Notes: generated by a model from the letters alone, not told the origin. A DNA stretch of 48,416 nt from CAZPBN01 sp964584935 (GCA_964584935.1 CAZPBN010000020.1:1-48416); one strand, 5' to 3'. Shown: positions 38,914-48,066, counted from the stretch's first letter. Program-made: numbers and translations.

Positions 38914-41682
38914 CTATTCCAAAGTAATCTTCTCTGCATTGCTCAAACAAATCCCATTAAACAGAAACTTAAAAGTGCCATGAGGTTGGGCTCTAAAGGT
39001 GATTTCAGGTCCAAAAAGAATAAGAGTTCCTTCCCCAATTTTTGCTTCGACAACCGTGACCCCGTCTTTGAGAAAATGCTGTCCCCACGCCCATCCACTC
39101 CGTAAAGGCGTTTTACTGTCAAACCAGGCAATGGGCTTGATATGTTCAAGTGAAGCTTCAGGGAGAAGATCAAAAACAGGGCTTCGATTGAAGTAAACAT
39201 CCAATCTTTCCGGCAATCCATAGGCAAGGGGCTTTGAATTATTAACTCGAACCTGGAGAATCGAACCGGGAACAAAATATTTCTTCCGGGAATAGGGTTG
39301 GAGCTCACCTTCCGGAGTTTTTTCTGCAAGATAATTAGCTATCGGAAGGTTATAATGATATCCCAGCCTGGTTGAACTGCCAATGGTTAGAATCATTCCT
39401 CCATTGGAGATAAATTGATACAACTGAGGAATGGTTTTTTCGACCGTGGTCCTTCCCAGCCATTTTCTATATTTTTCAGGGATTGTTTCTGGATCAGGCT
39501 GTCTGTATCGATATCGGCTGGACGAATCCTCAGGCTTTAAATCAGGTATAGCCCCTCCGGGAAATATGAGAATATCATACTTATTAATAAGATTTCCTTT
39601 ATCGAGAGTCTTTGGAAACACAAGCTCATAATTGAACTCAAACTGTTCCAGAAGCCAGCGAATCCAGCCAGAAGCCATGGAGCCTCCGTATCTATCCCAC
39701 AAACCAATTCGCACTGGCTTTATATGGAATGCTTCGCTCTTAAGAGGTGAATCCACAGCATAAAAGTCAAGTCCTTTATTTTGAGCCATTTTTTTCAGTT
39801 TAGCGGCTGTTTTTTTCCCTGCCGGAATATAGATTGCTCCAGGGACAAATGACTTTTCGGGTAGCTCATAGGATTTTTCAAGCCAGTACACTTTTTCCTT
39901 GCTTTTCAACAGCCGGTTTATGGCTATAAACGAGTCATTCACGCTGTGGGACAAAAGATATCCTGAAGCATCGGATTCAAGCGGATTTCCGGCAGGAACC
40001 TCAGCCAATCCATTGACTCTTTCAAACGGACCGTCAAATCCATCCAGTATCCGGTCAAATTCCACTCCCATCTGGAATGCCAGGGTGTATCCGGCACTGT
40101 CATAAGGAGCTCTGGGAAGACCTCCGGGACAGGGAATATCATCAGGGTAATCCTGAGGTTCAAACATATCCATGATATGAGGCCGGAAAGCCTGGGCGGT
40201 TTTCACGATATAAGAGCCTCCCGTATATTTTTTTCCTTTGATTTCAAAATCGCCAGTGGATTTCAACACAGATATTCCGTTTTTAATAAGAATATTGATG
40301 AACTTTATGGCGGTTAAAAAGTCATCCTGGTCAGAGGGTATGATGAATCCTCTCGGATCCCTTAAATCCGGCTTCCGGAACAATTCAAAATACTCCCTCG
40401 GATATCCCTGCCACCAGCGGCTTCCCGTGGGTTCAACTTTGTCCTTTTCCAATTGGGTTTTCACCGCTTCAACAACATCAGGGTGCATTGTCCAGTGGTC
40501 CCGGCTTCCCCGCAATATGGAGTTTTTCCCCATGCGGTAGATATTAAAAAGAAAATCTTCCTTTAGTTTTGAGGCAATATCCAGAACAGCCCGGTCGGCA
40601 GTGATTGAATATTCGATTGTTTTCTTAAAATGCCATTTTTGAGGTTCCACAGGAAAGGGATAGTCTCCGTTGGGAAGCTGTTTATCAGGTAAAAACGGAA
40701 TCTCCACAGGGGTGGGATTGCCGATCATCTCGGTAAGAATTCCAATCATATTGTGAAAATAAGGGGTGCAGCGAAGACAACCATTCCACCAGGTCTGATA
40801 CCAGGCCCCCTCTCTCATGGTTGAACCAGGCTTCCCTTCGGCGACAAAGCGGCTATGCATAGCGGATCCAACCACATCAATGCCCAAAGGTATCAAAGGA
40901 TCATAATTGTAATTATAAGGCTCCCTGAAAGGGGGTGCAAATAAAACAGCTCCAGCCGGACCAGTTTGATGATGATTATACACGATTTGGGGATACCATT
41001 CTCTATACAATATGAGGTTGATGGCTTCAGTTTCAGGCATATTGACCATATAGAAATCCCTGTTGTTATCATGTCCCACATATTTATGATATAAACGGGG
41101 AAGTCCTCGGGTCGACCGTTTCTCAGGATCTGGATTTCGCATATACCAGTTCCCAACCATCTCCATTCCATCCGGATTCGTAATAAGAGTCAGAAGAATC
41201 ACATCTTCCAGAATTCTCAGAGTCTCGGGATCATTTTGACTAACCATCTGATACACCAGTTCAATCTCCTGCTGCGCACCGGAAACTTCAGTGGCATGAA
41301 GGCCCCCGTCGATCCATACCACGGCTTTGCCTCGAGACGCCATTTCTTTGGCTTCTTGGTCAGTCAATCCTTCAGCTAGAGCCAATTTTTTTGAAATGTC
41401 CTTGTACATATCTAGTTTTTTATGATTTTCGGGGGAGGTAATGATTGCCATCACCATGGGACGGCCTTCAGCGGTGGTTCCTATTTTCACAAGCTTCATC
41501 CGTTCTGATTCCTGTTCCAGCTTTTTCCAGTATTCCAGTAACTGGGAATAATTGACAAGAATGTAGTCATCACCGATATCATGGCCAAACTGTTCTTTGG
41601 GCGAAGTGATTTCACTATGGACGGCGCTATAAAAAGAAAAAATAAATAATAGAATCAAAACCAGAAGATATTTTTTTTTCAT
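38914..41682 (-). CDS. large secreted M14-family zinc carboxypeptidase-like protein
   Basis: A 922-residue protein with a signal peptide (about residues 1-23). The M14 catalytic domain shows zinc ligands His129 and Glu132 in 'WIDGGLHATEVSG', 'GHDNNRDFYM' with the substrate-binding Asn-Arg, and the third His in 'IVYNHHQTG'. The long second half (about residue 420 on) includes a GATase1/ThuA-like stretch ('YDILIFPGGAIPDLKPEDSS', 'MILTIGSSTRLGYHYNLP') and 'RSGWAWGQHFLKDGVTVVEA'. Such large M14 proteins occur in several peptide-degrading phyla. It probably digests peptides in the periplasm or outside. It is monocistronic. Confidence 0.87.
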   Translation of the reverse strand: MKKKYLLVLILLFIFSFYSAVHSEITSPKEQFGHDIGDDYILVNYSQLLEYWKKLEQESERMKLVKIGTTAEGRPMVMAIITSPENHKKLDMYKDISKKLALAEGLTDQEAKEMASRGKAVVWIDGGLHATEVSGAQQEIELVYQMVSQNDPETLRILEDVILLTLITNPDGMEMVGNWYMRNPDPEKRSTRGLPRLYHKYVGHDNNRDFYMVNMPETEAINLILYREWYPQIVYNHHQTGPAGAVLFAPPFREPYNYNYDPLIPLGIDVVGSAMHSRFVAEGKPGSTMREGAWYQTWWNGCLRCTPYFHNMIGILTEMIGNPTPVEIPFLPDKQLPNGDYPFPVEPQKWHFKKTIEYSITADRAVLDIASKLKEDFLFNIYRMGKNSILRGSRDHWTMHPDVVEAVKTQLEKDKVEPTGSRWWQGYPREYFELFRKPDLRDPRGFIIPSDQDDFLTAIKFINILIKNGISVLKSTGDFEIKGKKYTGGSYIVKTAQAFRPHIMDMFEPQDYPDDIPCPGGLPRAPYDSAGYTLAFQMGVEFDRILDGFDGPFERVNGLAEVPAGNPLESDASGYLLSHSVNDSFIAINRLLKSKEKVYWLEKSYELPEKSFVPGAIYIPAGKKTAAKLKKMAQNKGLDFYAVDSPLKSEAFHIKPVRIGLWDRYGGSMASGWIRWLLEQFEFNYELVFPKTLDKGNLINKYDILIFPGGAIPDLKPEDSSSRYRYRQPDPETIPEKYRKWLGRTTVEKTIPQLYQFISNGGMILTIGSSTRLGYHYNLPIANYLAEKTPEGELQPYSRKKYFVPGSILQVRVNNSKPLAYGLPERLDVYFNRSPVFDLLPEASLEHIKPIAWFDSKTPLRSGWAWGQHFLKDGVTVVEAKIGEGTLILFGPEITFRAQPHGTFKFLFNGICLSNAEKITLE

Positions 41683-41872
41683 TATTGATATCCTTTCTTA
41701 TTCTTTGGCATTAAATATATCATAAATGAATGCCTGTCTAGCAAGTCATTTTAGGAAAAATTCAAAAAAATCTTAAAATATATGAATTTCATCACAAGAA
41801 AATAGACGAATTTGGGATTTATAACTCTTATTTTACAAAAATTAGTCTTTTTGAAAAAATATGAAAAAATAC

Positions 41873-41901
41873 TTGACAAATACACACTCAATTATTATAT
41901 T
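41873..41901 (+). promoter_or_regulatory. sigma-70 promoter of the Hsp20 gene
   Basis: Perfect TTGACA (41873-41878), 17-base spacer, TATATT (41896-41901). The start is about 25 bases before the ATG. No CIRCE or other heat-shock inverted repeat is visible, so the gene may be driven by the housekeeping sigma factor. Confidence 0.8.
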
Positions 41902-41932
41902 AATAACAGACTAAGATATTGGAGGTGAACAA

Positions 41933-42400
41933 ATGGCTATTATCAAATGGGATCCCTTCAGAGAGATGATTACTCTAAGGGATAGAATGAATCGTTTATT
42001 TGAGGACTCTTTTTCGGGACAAGAGAAAGATACTGATCTTATAGGCAGCACTTGGGCTCCTTCAGTTGACATCTACGAAAATGGAAATGAGCTGATCTTG
42101 ACTGCTGAACTGCCCGGAATGAAAGAAGATGATATCGAAATAAAAGTTGAAGATAACACTCTCACTCTCAGCGGCGAACGGAAGATGGAAAAAGACACAA
42201 AGGAAGAAAACTATCATCGCATCGAGCGAGCGTATGGTTCATTCCGCAGGTCATTCTCACTTCCTCATTATATAGACCAGGAATCCATTCAAGCAGAACA
42301 TGACAGCGGCGTGTTAAAAATTAAAATGAACAAGAAACCAGAATCAAAACCGAAAAATATTAAGATCCTCAAAGCAAAACCCAAAGAGAACAAAAAGTAA
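41933..42400 (+). CDS. Hsp20/alpha-crystallin small heat-shock protein
   Basis: A 155-residue small heat-shock protein that keeps unfolding proteins soluble without ATP. It has the N-terminal 'IIKWDPFREMITLRDRMNRL', the alpha-crystallin domain (about residues 38-135) with 'WAPSVDIYENGNELILTAEL', 'GSFRRSFSLP' and 'SGVLKIKMNK', and a Lys-rich C-terminus with the 'IKI'-type anchor ('PKNIKILKAK'). An AGGAGGT precedes the ATG. Promoter and terminator make it a clean single-gene unit. Confidence 0.95.
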   Translation: MAIIKWDPFREMITLRDRMNRLFEDSFSGQEKDTDLIGSTWAPSVDIYENGNELILTAELPGMKEDDIEIKVEDNTLTLSGERKMEKDTKEENYHRIERAYGSFRRSFSLPHYIDQESIQAEHDSGVLKIKMNKKPESKPKNIKILKAKPKENKK

Positions 42401-42423
42401 GATTTATTAACTCAACGAAAAAG

Positions 42424-42453
42424 CGTCCGGGATTTTCCCGGGCGTTTTTTTTT
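42424..42453 (+). terminator. rho-independent terminator of Hsp20
   Basis: CGTCCGGGA (42424-42432) pairs with TCCCGGGCG (42436-42444), three-base loop, nine-base stem with one G-U, then nine T. An A-run precedes the stem. Confidence 0.95.
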
Positions 42454-42570
42454 ATTTGAAATCAACGGGCACATCCCGTTTTTGATTTAATCTCATTATT
42501 GCTATAAAATTGATGTAAAGGTTAGATAGAATGTCTTCTTTCTCATTGGGTAAAGTTAAAAAGAAGATTC

Positions 42571-43297
42571 ATGCATTTCCCCGAAAAAAAGCTGATAAAC
42601 TCTCCAACTCCTTTGCACAAGCTGGAGAATCTATCCAGGGAGCTTAATGGACCTGATATATACATTAAAAGAGATGATCTCACAGGTCTTGCTTTCGGGG
42701 GCAACAAATCCCGAAAATTGGAATTCATCATCCCGGATGTTTTAGAAAAAAAGGCCGATATCAGTATTACCTGGGGAAGCGTCCAGTCCAATTGGTGTTT
42801 TCAAAGCGCCATTGCAGCCAGGAAATTCGATGTCAAACCCATTCTTGTCTTATTTAAATCTTATGACCTACCTGAAGAATCCGACGGGAACTTTCTTTTA
42901 GATTTTATTCTTGACGCCGATATAAAAATAAGAGAAGCAGAGAAAGGGAAAGTAGTCACAATGGAAGATGCCGAAAAAGTCATCAAAGAAGTCGAAAACG
43001 AGGTGAACGAATCCGGAAATAAACCTTATGCCATACCTCTTGGAGGATCCATGGTGGGAGGCTCAATGGATATTCCCTTCGGCTCCATAGGCTATGGCAT
43101 CGTAACCAAATAAATCTCAGAAGTGATTCGCTTTATTGCAATCAAAGAAGGAATTTTTTTTGGACCCTATTCATACGGGAAAAGCCATGACAGCGCTTAT
43201 CGACCTCATCAAAAAAGGGCACTTCAATAATAAGGAAAAAATAGTTTTCTTTCACACAGGAGGGACTCCAGCCATTTTCCCAATAGATGCAATTTAG
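42571..43297 (+). pseudogene. D-cysteine desulfhydrase / ACC-deaminase-like pseudogene
   Basis: The first 180 codons are a good PLP-dependent ACC deaminase/D-cysteine desulfhydrase N-terminus: 'TPLHKLENLSRELNGPDIYI', 'KRDDLTGLAFGGNKSRKLEF' with the PLP Lys, 'TWGSVQSNWCFQSAIAARKF'. Then 'PFGSIGY' jumps directly to 'GYGIVTK', skipping about 90 family residues, and a TAA follows at 43111. The frame continues after it with 'ISEVIRFIAIKEGIF', and beyond a run of eight T the next frame carries 'DPIHTGKAMTALIDLIKKGH' and 'VVFFHTGGTPAIF'-type text. So there are three lesions: internal deletion, in-frame stop and a +1 slip at a T-run. Confidence 0.9.
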
Positions 43298-43347
43298 TCA
43301 ATTTCCTGAAATCATAAGCGGTCCTGTTTCAAATCCCATCAATTCTC

Positions 43348-44079
43348 TTATGGGAATGCTTGAGCCAAAGTGAGTGCTTTGACTTCCGTCGCTCCCGATT
43401 CAAGGAGCACGCGACTGCCTTCATGAATGGTTGATCCCGTTGTGAACACATCATCCACCAGAAGCACTGTTCTCCCTTTTAATTTCTCTTTTCCTGACAC
43501 TTGAAACACTCCTTGAACATTCTTCCTTCTATTTTCTGCCTGAAGATAAGTCTGAGGAGGATTGTTTTTCTTTTTGATCAGGCATCCGTCTAGAAACTCT
43601 ATTTCTATCCGCTTGGATAATTCTTTGGCAATGACCTGAGCCTGGTTAAATCCTCTTTGGCGTTCTCTCTTAGGATGAAGGGGAACAGGCAGAATAATAT
43701 CTGTATCCCACCATAATTTCTCATCATCTCTAAGGACATATTCGGCAAAATGAGCAAGCCTTTTCCCCAGAATTTTGTATTGGCGGTATTTGAATAATAG
43801 GATGACATTTCTTAAATTTCCTTCATATATCCCACAGGATCGATGGATAGAATAGGGGGGATCATTGTTCAAGCATTCACTGCATAGATGAGGCTCTATC
43901 GAAGAATCGAAAAATCTTCCACAGTATAAACAATAAGAAGGTAAAGAATTAGAAAACAGCTTATTGAAGCATTTTTGACAAACAACTTTTTCTTGGTTGG
44001 ATTCCAGTAAGGATGAGCATATCTGGCAAAAAGAAGGAAAAAAAATGAGCTCAGCGAGTTTTGATAAAGACGAATTCAT
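43348..44079 (-). CDS. comF: ComF-family double zinc-ribbon phosphoribosyltransferase-like protein
   Basis: A 243-residue ComF protein. The N-terminal part has Cys pairs for zinc ('FCQICSSLL', 'VVCQKCF', 'YCLYCGRFF', 'HLCSECL') and the C-terminal part a PRPP-binding motif 'VLLVDDVFTTGSTIHE' with upstream 'HPKRERQRGFNQAQVIAKEL'. ComF proteins are needed for DNA uptake in transformable bacteria, but the gene is widespread in others. It is downstream of the dksA-like gene, 16 bases away. Confidence 0.93.
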   Translation of the reverse strand: MNSSLSKLAELIFFPSFCQICSSLLESNQEKVVCQKCFNKLFSNSLPSYCLYCGRFFDSSIEPHLCSECLNNDPPYSIHRSCGIYEGNLRNVILLFKYRQYKILGKRLAHFAEYVLRDDEKLWWDTDIILPVPLHPKRERQRGFNQAQVIAKELSKRIEIEFLDGCLIKKKNNPPQTYLQAENRRKNVQGVFQVSGKEKLKGRTVLLVDDVFTTGSTIHEGSRVLLESGATEVKALTLAQAFP

Positions 44080-44095
44080 TTATAATTCTTCTAAA

Positions 44096-44449
44096 TTATG
44101 GATTTCCTCTTTCTTCTTTTTCCTGGCAAGTGATACAATGCCTCGCCCAGGGAACAGCATTCAGTCTTTTCTTACTGATATTCTTTCCACACGTTTGACA
44201 GATCCCATAATCACCCTTTTCAAGCCTTTTCAAAGCTTCATCAATCAATAATAATTGCTTCCGTTCTGTATCCGAAAGATTAAAAAGGAATTCTTTTGTG
44301 TATGAACTTTCAGCCTTATCTCCGGCATCCTGAGCAACGTCGGTTTCGATTTTTCTGCTGTCACTATAAGCCTCATTCAGCACGCTTATAATTTCATCTT
44401 TTCTTTTTAATAATTTTGCCTTAAATTTTTCTTTTTCATCCTTATTCAA
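44096..44449 (-). CDS. DksA/TraR-family zinc-finger regulator
   Basis: A 117-residue protein with an N-terminal coiled coil and a C4 zinc finger ('GICQTCGKNISKKRLNAVPW' then 'HCITCQE'). It binds the RNA polymerase secondary channel if it acts like DksA. The coiled-coil tip has 'DAGDKAE' rather than the classic D-x-x-D-A pair arrangement, so the activity may differ. It sits between rlmH and comF. Confidence 0.88.
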   Translation of the reverse strand: MNKDEKEKFKAKLLKRKDEIISVLNEAYSDSRKIETDVAQDAGDKAESSYTKEFLFNLSDTERKQLLLIDEALKRLEKGDYGICQTCGKNISKKRLNAVPWARHCITCQEKEERGNP

Positions 44450-44459
44450 TCTTTACACC

Positions 44460-44927
44460 TCATTTGGCATATTTTTTTCCTCTCAATATGGTCAAAGAAC
44501 GATAAATCTGCTCAAGAAGCATAACCCGGCACAATTCATGGGAAAATGTCATTTGAGAAAGCGATAGTAAAAAATCAGCTTGTTTCAATATTCTTTCCTC
44601 CAATCCCATAAAACCTCCCAACACAAAACTTATTGTGCTATTTGAAGTTAGGACGGTTTTTTCTAAAAAATGAGCAAATTCGTTTGAATTCATTTCTTTG
44701 CCATCATTACAAAGGCAAATAATATAATCATCTTTTAAATTTTTTTCAAGTTCTTTAGCTTCCAAATCTTTAATTTTTTTTTCAAATTTTTCATCAATTC
44801 CTTTCGCTGCTTTAGTTTCTTTCAAAATACAAGTTCCAAGCTGGTTGATTCTTTTCAAATAGAACTCTTGCAAGCGTCTAATCTCATTGTTTCGGGTTTT
44901 TCCAGGCCACATGAGCTTTAATTTCAT
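44460..44927 (-). CDS. rlmH: 23S rRNA (pseudouridine-1915-N3)-methyltransferase
   Basis: RlmH (SPOUT family), 155 residues. It has 'MKLKLMWPGKTRNNEIRRLQ', 'YIICLCNDGKEMNSNEFAHF', the trefoil-knot 'ISFVLGGFMGLEERILKQAD' and 'LLSLSQMTFSHELCRVMLLE' with the conserved C-terminal 'EQIYRSLTILRGKKYAK'. It follows rsfS at a gap of about 110 bases, in the conserved neighbourhood obgE-nadD-rsfS-rlmH. Confidence 0.95.
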   Translation of the reverse strand: MKLKLMWPGKTRNNEIRRLQEFYLKRINQLGTCILKETKAAKGIDEKFEKKIKDLEAKELEKNLKDDYIICLCNDGKEMNSNEFAHFLEKTVLTSNSTISFVLGGFMGLEERILKQADFLLSLSQMTFSHELCRVMLLEQIYRSLTILRGKKYAK

Positions 44928-45034
44928 TTTTTTTTATTCCGACAAACAAAAATTGGTATTATTTAACCTATAAAGTTTATATAAAATAATAATATGTGCT
45001 CAAAAAGTCAATGACTTTATGGAAATTGAAAAAG

Positions 45035-45415
45035 TCAGCAGGAAATTTTCACTGCATCCCCCCAGAGTTTTTCCAGAGAATAATATTCTCTGTTATAAGG
45101 TGAAAAAATATGCACAATAAAATGACCGTAATCCATCAATACCCATTCTGCTCTTTCTTTGCCTTCAATGTTAAGAACTCTGACATTATTCTTTTTCAGT
45201 TCACTCTCAATGTGTTCATATAAAGCAATATTTTGCCTGACAGATCTTCCGTGCATAATGATAAAATAATCTGTAAAATCCGATATTTTCCTTAGATCCA
45301 ATACAATTAAGTCCTGAGCCATTTTTTCCTGACCGGCGTTTACCACAATTTGAACCTCCTTGGGAAGATTCTTTTCGATCCTATTTTTTTCTTTATTTTT
45401 AGTCATTTTCTTCAT
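45035..45415 (-). CDS. rsfS: ribosomal silencing factor RsfS
   Basis: RsfS/Iojap (126 residues) binds L14 and prevents subunit joining under starvation. The signature is 'AQDLIVLDLRKISDFTDYFI', 'IMHGRSVRQNIALYEHIES' and 'AEWVLMDYGHFIVHIFSPYN', 'REYYSLEKLWGDA'. It overlaps nadD by a few bases; a second ATG three codons in (45406) overlaps the nadD stop and may be the true start. Confidence 0.95.
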   Translation of the reverse strand: MKKMTKNKEKNRIEKNLPKEVQIVVNAGQEKMAQDLIVLDLRKISDFTDYFIIMHGRSVRQNIALYEHIESELKKNNVRVLNIEGKERAEWVLMDYGHFIVHIFSPYNREYYSLEKLWGDAVKISC

Positions 45416-46073
45416 TTATAAAAATATTGTTATCTATTATATATTGTTCAACATTTTCCGGAACCAATTTTTTTATTGACAACTTTTTTCTTATCCGTTT
45501 CCGTATCTCAGTTGAAGATATATCCAATGCATTAAACTTGTAAAGGAATATACTGAAATCAGAAATAATGTCCTTTGTCAATTCAACTCCCTGGGAAACA
45601 TCGATGATCTTCTCTTTATATTCATTTCCTAAAATTTGCTTTGCTTTATCAATATCATATCCAGGCCGGCTTATCACAATAAAAAAACAGTTTTCAAGGA
45701 CTTTCTTATAATCTTTCCACGTTTCGATCTCTAAAAACGCATCGATTCCAAGAATAAAAAAAATATCGGTGCCCGGATGAATTTTCTTCATTTTGTTTAA
45801 GGTTATAATCGAATAAGATTTCTCTTTAGCTTCAATCTCAATCGAAGAAACACCAAAATGAGGATAAGAAGAAACAGCCAGTTTAACCATCTTATATCTG
45901 TGGTGGGGGGACGCCATTTCACCTGTTTTGTTATGAGGAGGAATATAAGACGGAATGAACAGAATTCTGTTCAGTGAAAATTTCCTTTGCACCTCTTCGG
46001 CAGCTTTCAAATGCCCCCGGTGAATAGGATTAAAAGTCCCTCCAAAAAGTCCGATTCTTTGTGTTTTAATCAT
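45399..46073 (-). CDS. nadD: nicotinate-nucleotide adenylyltransferase
   Basis: NadD forms nicotinic-acid adenine dinucleotide, the substrate of the NAD synthetase at 33 kb. It has 'IGLFGGTFNPIHRGHLKAAE' with the nucleotidyltransferase T/H-x-G-H, 'RILFIPSYIPPHNKTGEMAS' and 'DISSTEIRKRIRKKLSIKKL'. The ATG at 46073, overlapping the obgE stop, is preferred over a GTG five codons earlier that sits too close to its GGAGA. Confidence 0.94.
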   Translation of the reverse strand: MIKTQRIGLFGGTFNPIHRGHLKAAEEVQRKFSLNRILFIPSYIPPHNKTGEMASPHHRYKMVKLAVSSYPHFGVSSIEIEAKEKSYSIITLNKMKKIHPGTDIFFILGIDAFLEIETWKDYKKVLENCFFIVISRPGYDIDKAKQILGNEYKEKIIDVSQGVELTKDIISDFSIFLYKFNALDISSTEIRKRIRKKLSIKKLVPENVEQYIIDNNIFINEEND

Positions 46074-47091
46074 AGGGATCCGTTTCACTCTCCATAGAAT
46101 TTAAAGTTTTAATCATCTCGGAAACCAGCGGCTTCAACCCTTCTCTTTTTAAAGCAGAAATGGCAAAAAATGGAATGTTTCGTTTTTTTGCTATTTCCTT
46201 CACTTTTTCCAATCTGCTTTTGTTTTCATGCAGCAGATCAATTTTATTCGCAACCAGTATTTGCCGCCGTTCCGCCAAAGAAGCCTTAAATTCTTTGAGT
46301 TCTTTGATAACGGTGTCATAAGCTTGAATGGGATCTATATCAGAATAAGGGGAAACATCAATAAGGTGAACCAAAATTTTCGTTCGTTCAATATGTTTGA
46401 GGAATTGAATGCCCAATCCGTGTCCCTGGTGTGCCCCTTGAATCAATCCTGGAATATCAGCAACCACAAAGCTTTGAAACTCATCGATGTCCACAACTCC
46501 CAGATTTGGAATCAGGGTGGTGAAAGGATAATCAGCAATTTTAGGTTTTGCCGCTGATATTTTTGATATCAACGTGGATTTTCCGACATTTGGGAATCCA
46601 ATCAGACCCACATCCGCTAAAAGCTTCAATTCAAGAGTATATGCCTTTTCTTCACCAGGTAGACCTTCTTCCCATTCTCTGGGGGCTTGATTTGTCGAGG
46701 TCACATATGAAGCATTGCCTCTTCCCCCTTTTCCTCCCTTTGAAGCCAAAAATTTTTGTCCATCCGAAACAAAATCAAAAGCAATTTTTTCCTTATCTTT
46801 TTCCCTTACGACGGTTCCTACAGGAACGTTTAAATACAAATCATCCCCTTTTTTTCCCCGGCGATTCTTCCCTTCACCATGAGCTCCTTTTTTTGCTCTG
46901 ATTATGGGATGAAATCTGAAATAGGCAAGGGATTTAATACTCTTATCAGAAACGAAGTAGATACCCCCTCCGTCTCCTCCATAACCTCCATCCGGTCCCC
47001 CTTTGGGAACTCCTTTTTCCCTTCGGAAACTGACACATCCATTGCCGCCTTTTCCCCCGTACAGAGTTATATTGACTTGGTCAACAAACAT
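46066..47091 (-). CDS. obgE: Obg-family GTPase
   Basis: A 341-residue 50S-assembly GTPase. The glycine-rich Obg fold (about residues 1-158, with 'VNITLYGGKGGNGCVSFRRE' and 'GGYGGDGGGIYF') precedes the G domain ('IGFPNVGKSTLISKISAAKP', 'VADIPGLIQGAHQGHGLGI', 'NKIDLL'). The C-terminal OCT domain seen in some Obg proteins is absent. It is in the usual rplU-rpmA-obgE order. Confidence 0.96.
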   Translation of the reverse strand: MFVDQVNITLYGGKGGNGCVSFRREKGVPKGGPDGGYGGDGGGIYFVSDKSIKSLAYFRFHPIIRAKKGAHGEGKNRRGKKGDDLYLNVPVGTVVREKDKEKIAFDFVSDGQKFLASKGGKGGRGNASYVTSTNQAPREWEEGLPGEEKAYTLELKLLADVGLIGFPNVGKSTLISKISAAKPKIADYPFTTLIPNLGVVDIDEFQSFVVADIPGLIQGAHQGHGLGIQFLKHIERTKILVHLIDVSPYSDIDPIQAYDTVIKELKEFKASLAERRQILVANKIDLLHENKSRLEKVKEIAKKRNIPFFAISALKREGLKPLVSEMIKTLNSMESETDPYD

Positions 47092-47112
47092 ATTGAATGG
47101 TGCCGGAAATTG

Positions 47113-47367
47113 TTAGGAAGGAACTATAGAAACAAATTTTTTGCCTTTACCTTTTGTTTCAAATGCGACATTTCCCTCCACTTTTGCAAAAAGAGTATCG
47201 TCTTTGCCTCTTCCAACATTGTCTCCCGGCTTAAAAGGAGTCCCTCTCTGACGAACAATAATGGAACCTGCATTCACATATTGACCACACGACCTCTTTA
47301 CACCTAATCTTTTGGAATGACTGTCCCTTCCATTCCTAGCGCTTCCTCCGGATTTCTTATGAGCCAT
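47113..47367 (-). CDS. rpmA: 50S ribosomal protein L27
   Basis: L27, 84 residues: 'MAHKKSGGSARNGRDSHSKR', 'LGVKRSCGQYVNAGSIIVRQ' and 'RGTPFKPGDNVGRGKDDTLF' are typical. The N-terminus starts directly with MAHKK, so there is no cleavable extension of the Firmicutes type. It lies 15 bases after rplU. Confidence 0.97.
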   Translation of the reverse strand: MAHKKSGGSARNGRDSHSKRLGVKRSCGQYVNAGSIIVRQRGTPFKPGDNVGRGKDDTLFAKVEGNVAFETKGKGKKFVSIVPS

Positions 47368-47382
47368 TTTATCTCTCCTTTA

Positions 47383-48024
47383 TCAATTCTTTTTCTTTGT
47401 TGTCTCTTGCTTTTTTTTAGTCTGGCTGGGTGCCTTTTTCTTTTTTGTTTCAGTTTTACCAGTTTTGGATTTGGATTTTGAAGCGGCTGCTTTTTTACTG
47501 GTTTGTTTAGTCTTTGGTTTTTCTACTTTTTTGTCTTCTTTTGGCTTGGATTTGCTTTCTGTTTTAGGTTTTGTCGTTCTTTTTTGTCCCGAAGTTTTTT
47601 GAACACCGGTTTGTTTTTTTGGAGCTGGTTTTGCCTCACTCTTTTCAGCAGCTATTTTCTTCTCCTCTGGTTTCTTTTTGGTTTCAGTTTCCTTTCCAGC
47701 AGCTTTTTTCATATCTGAAATAATTTCTTCAATTTTTATTTTGGTGAGTTCTTGACGGTGCCCCATCTTCTTTTTATATTGCTTCCTTCTTTTCTTTTTG
47801 AAGACAATGATTTTCTTTCCTTTTAGATTTTCTAAAATTTCAGCCTTAACCTGGGCATTTTCAATAAAGGGAGTTCCTATCAAAGTCTCTTTTTCATCTT
47901 CGATAAGAAGGACTTTATCAAAATTGACTTTCTTCCCTTTATCTTGAGAAAGTTTTTCGATATCAAGAACATCTCCTTCTTGAACTTTATACTGTTTTCC
48001 TCCTGTTTTTATCACTGCAATCAT
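47383..48024 (-). CDS. rplU: 50S ribosomal protein L21 with long basic C-terminal tail
   Basis: Residues 1-103 are a normal L21 ('MIAVIKTGGKQYKVQEGDVL', 'AEILENLKGKKIIVFKKKRR', 'KKKMGHRQELTKIKI'). Residues 104-213 are a low-complexity tail of Lys, Ala, Thr, Pro and Ser with 'KSKSKTGKTETKKKK'-like repeats, resembling histone-H1-type tails. The tail doubles the size of the protein. It is the first gene of the rplU-rpmA-obgE-nadD-rsfS-rlmH group. Confidence 0.95.
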   Translation of the reverse strand: MIAVIKTGGKQYKVQEGDVLDIEKLSQDKGKKVNFDKVLLIEDEKETLIGTPFIENAQVKAEILENLKGKKIIVFKKKRRKQYKKKMGHRQELTKIKIEEIISDMKKAAGKETETKKKPEEKKIAAEKSEAKPAPKKQTGVQKTSGQKRTTKPKTESKSKPKEDKKVEKPKTKQTSKKAAASKSKSKTGKTETKKKKAPSQTKKKQETTKKKN

Positions 48025-48066
48025 TTTCTACCTCTTATTAGTAAGATTTAACAAAATTGGAATCTA

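Noticed and set aside
41761..41860. AT-rich region between M14 and Hsp20 as a replication origin or CIRCE site
   Set aside because: No DnaA-box cluster and no TTAGCACTC/GAGTGCTAA inverted repeat was seen; it is simply a divergent promoter region.
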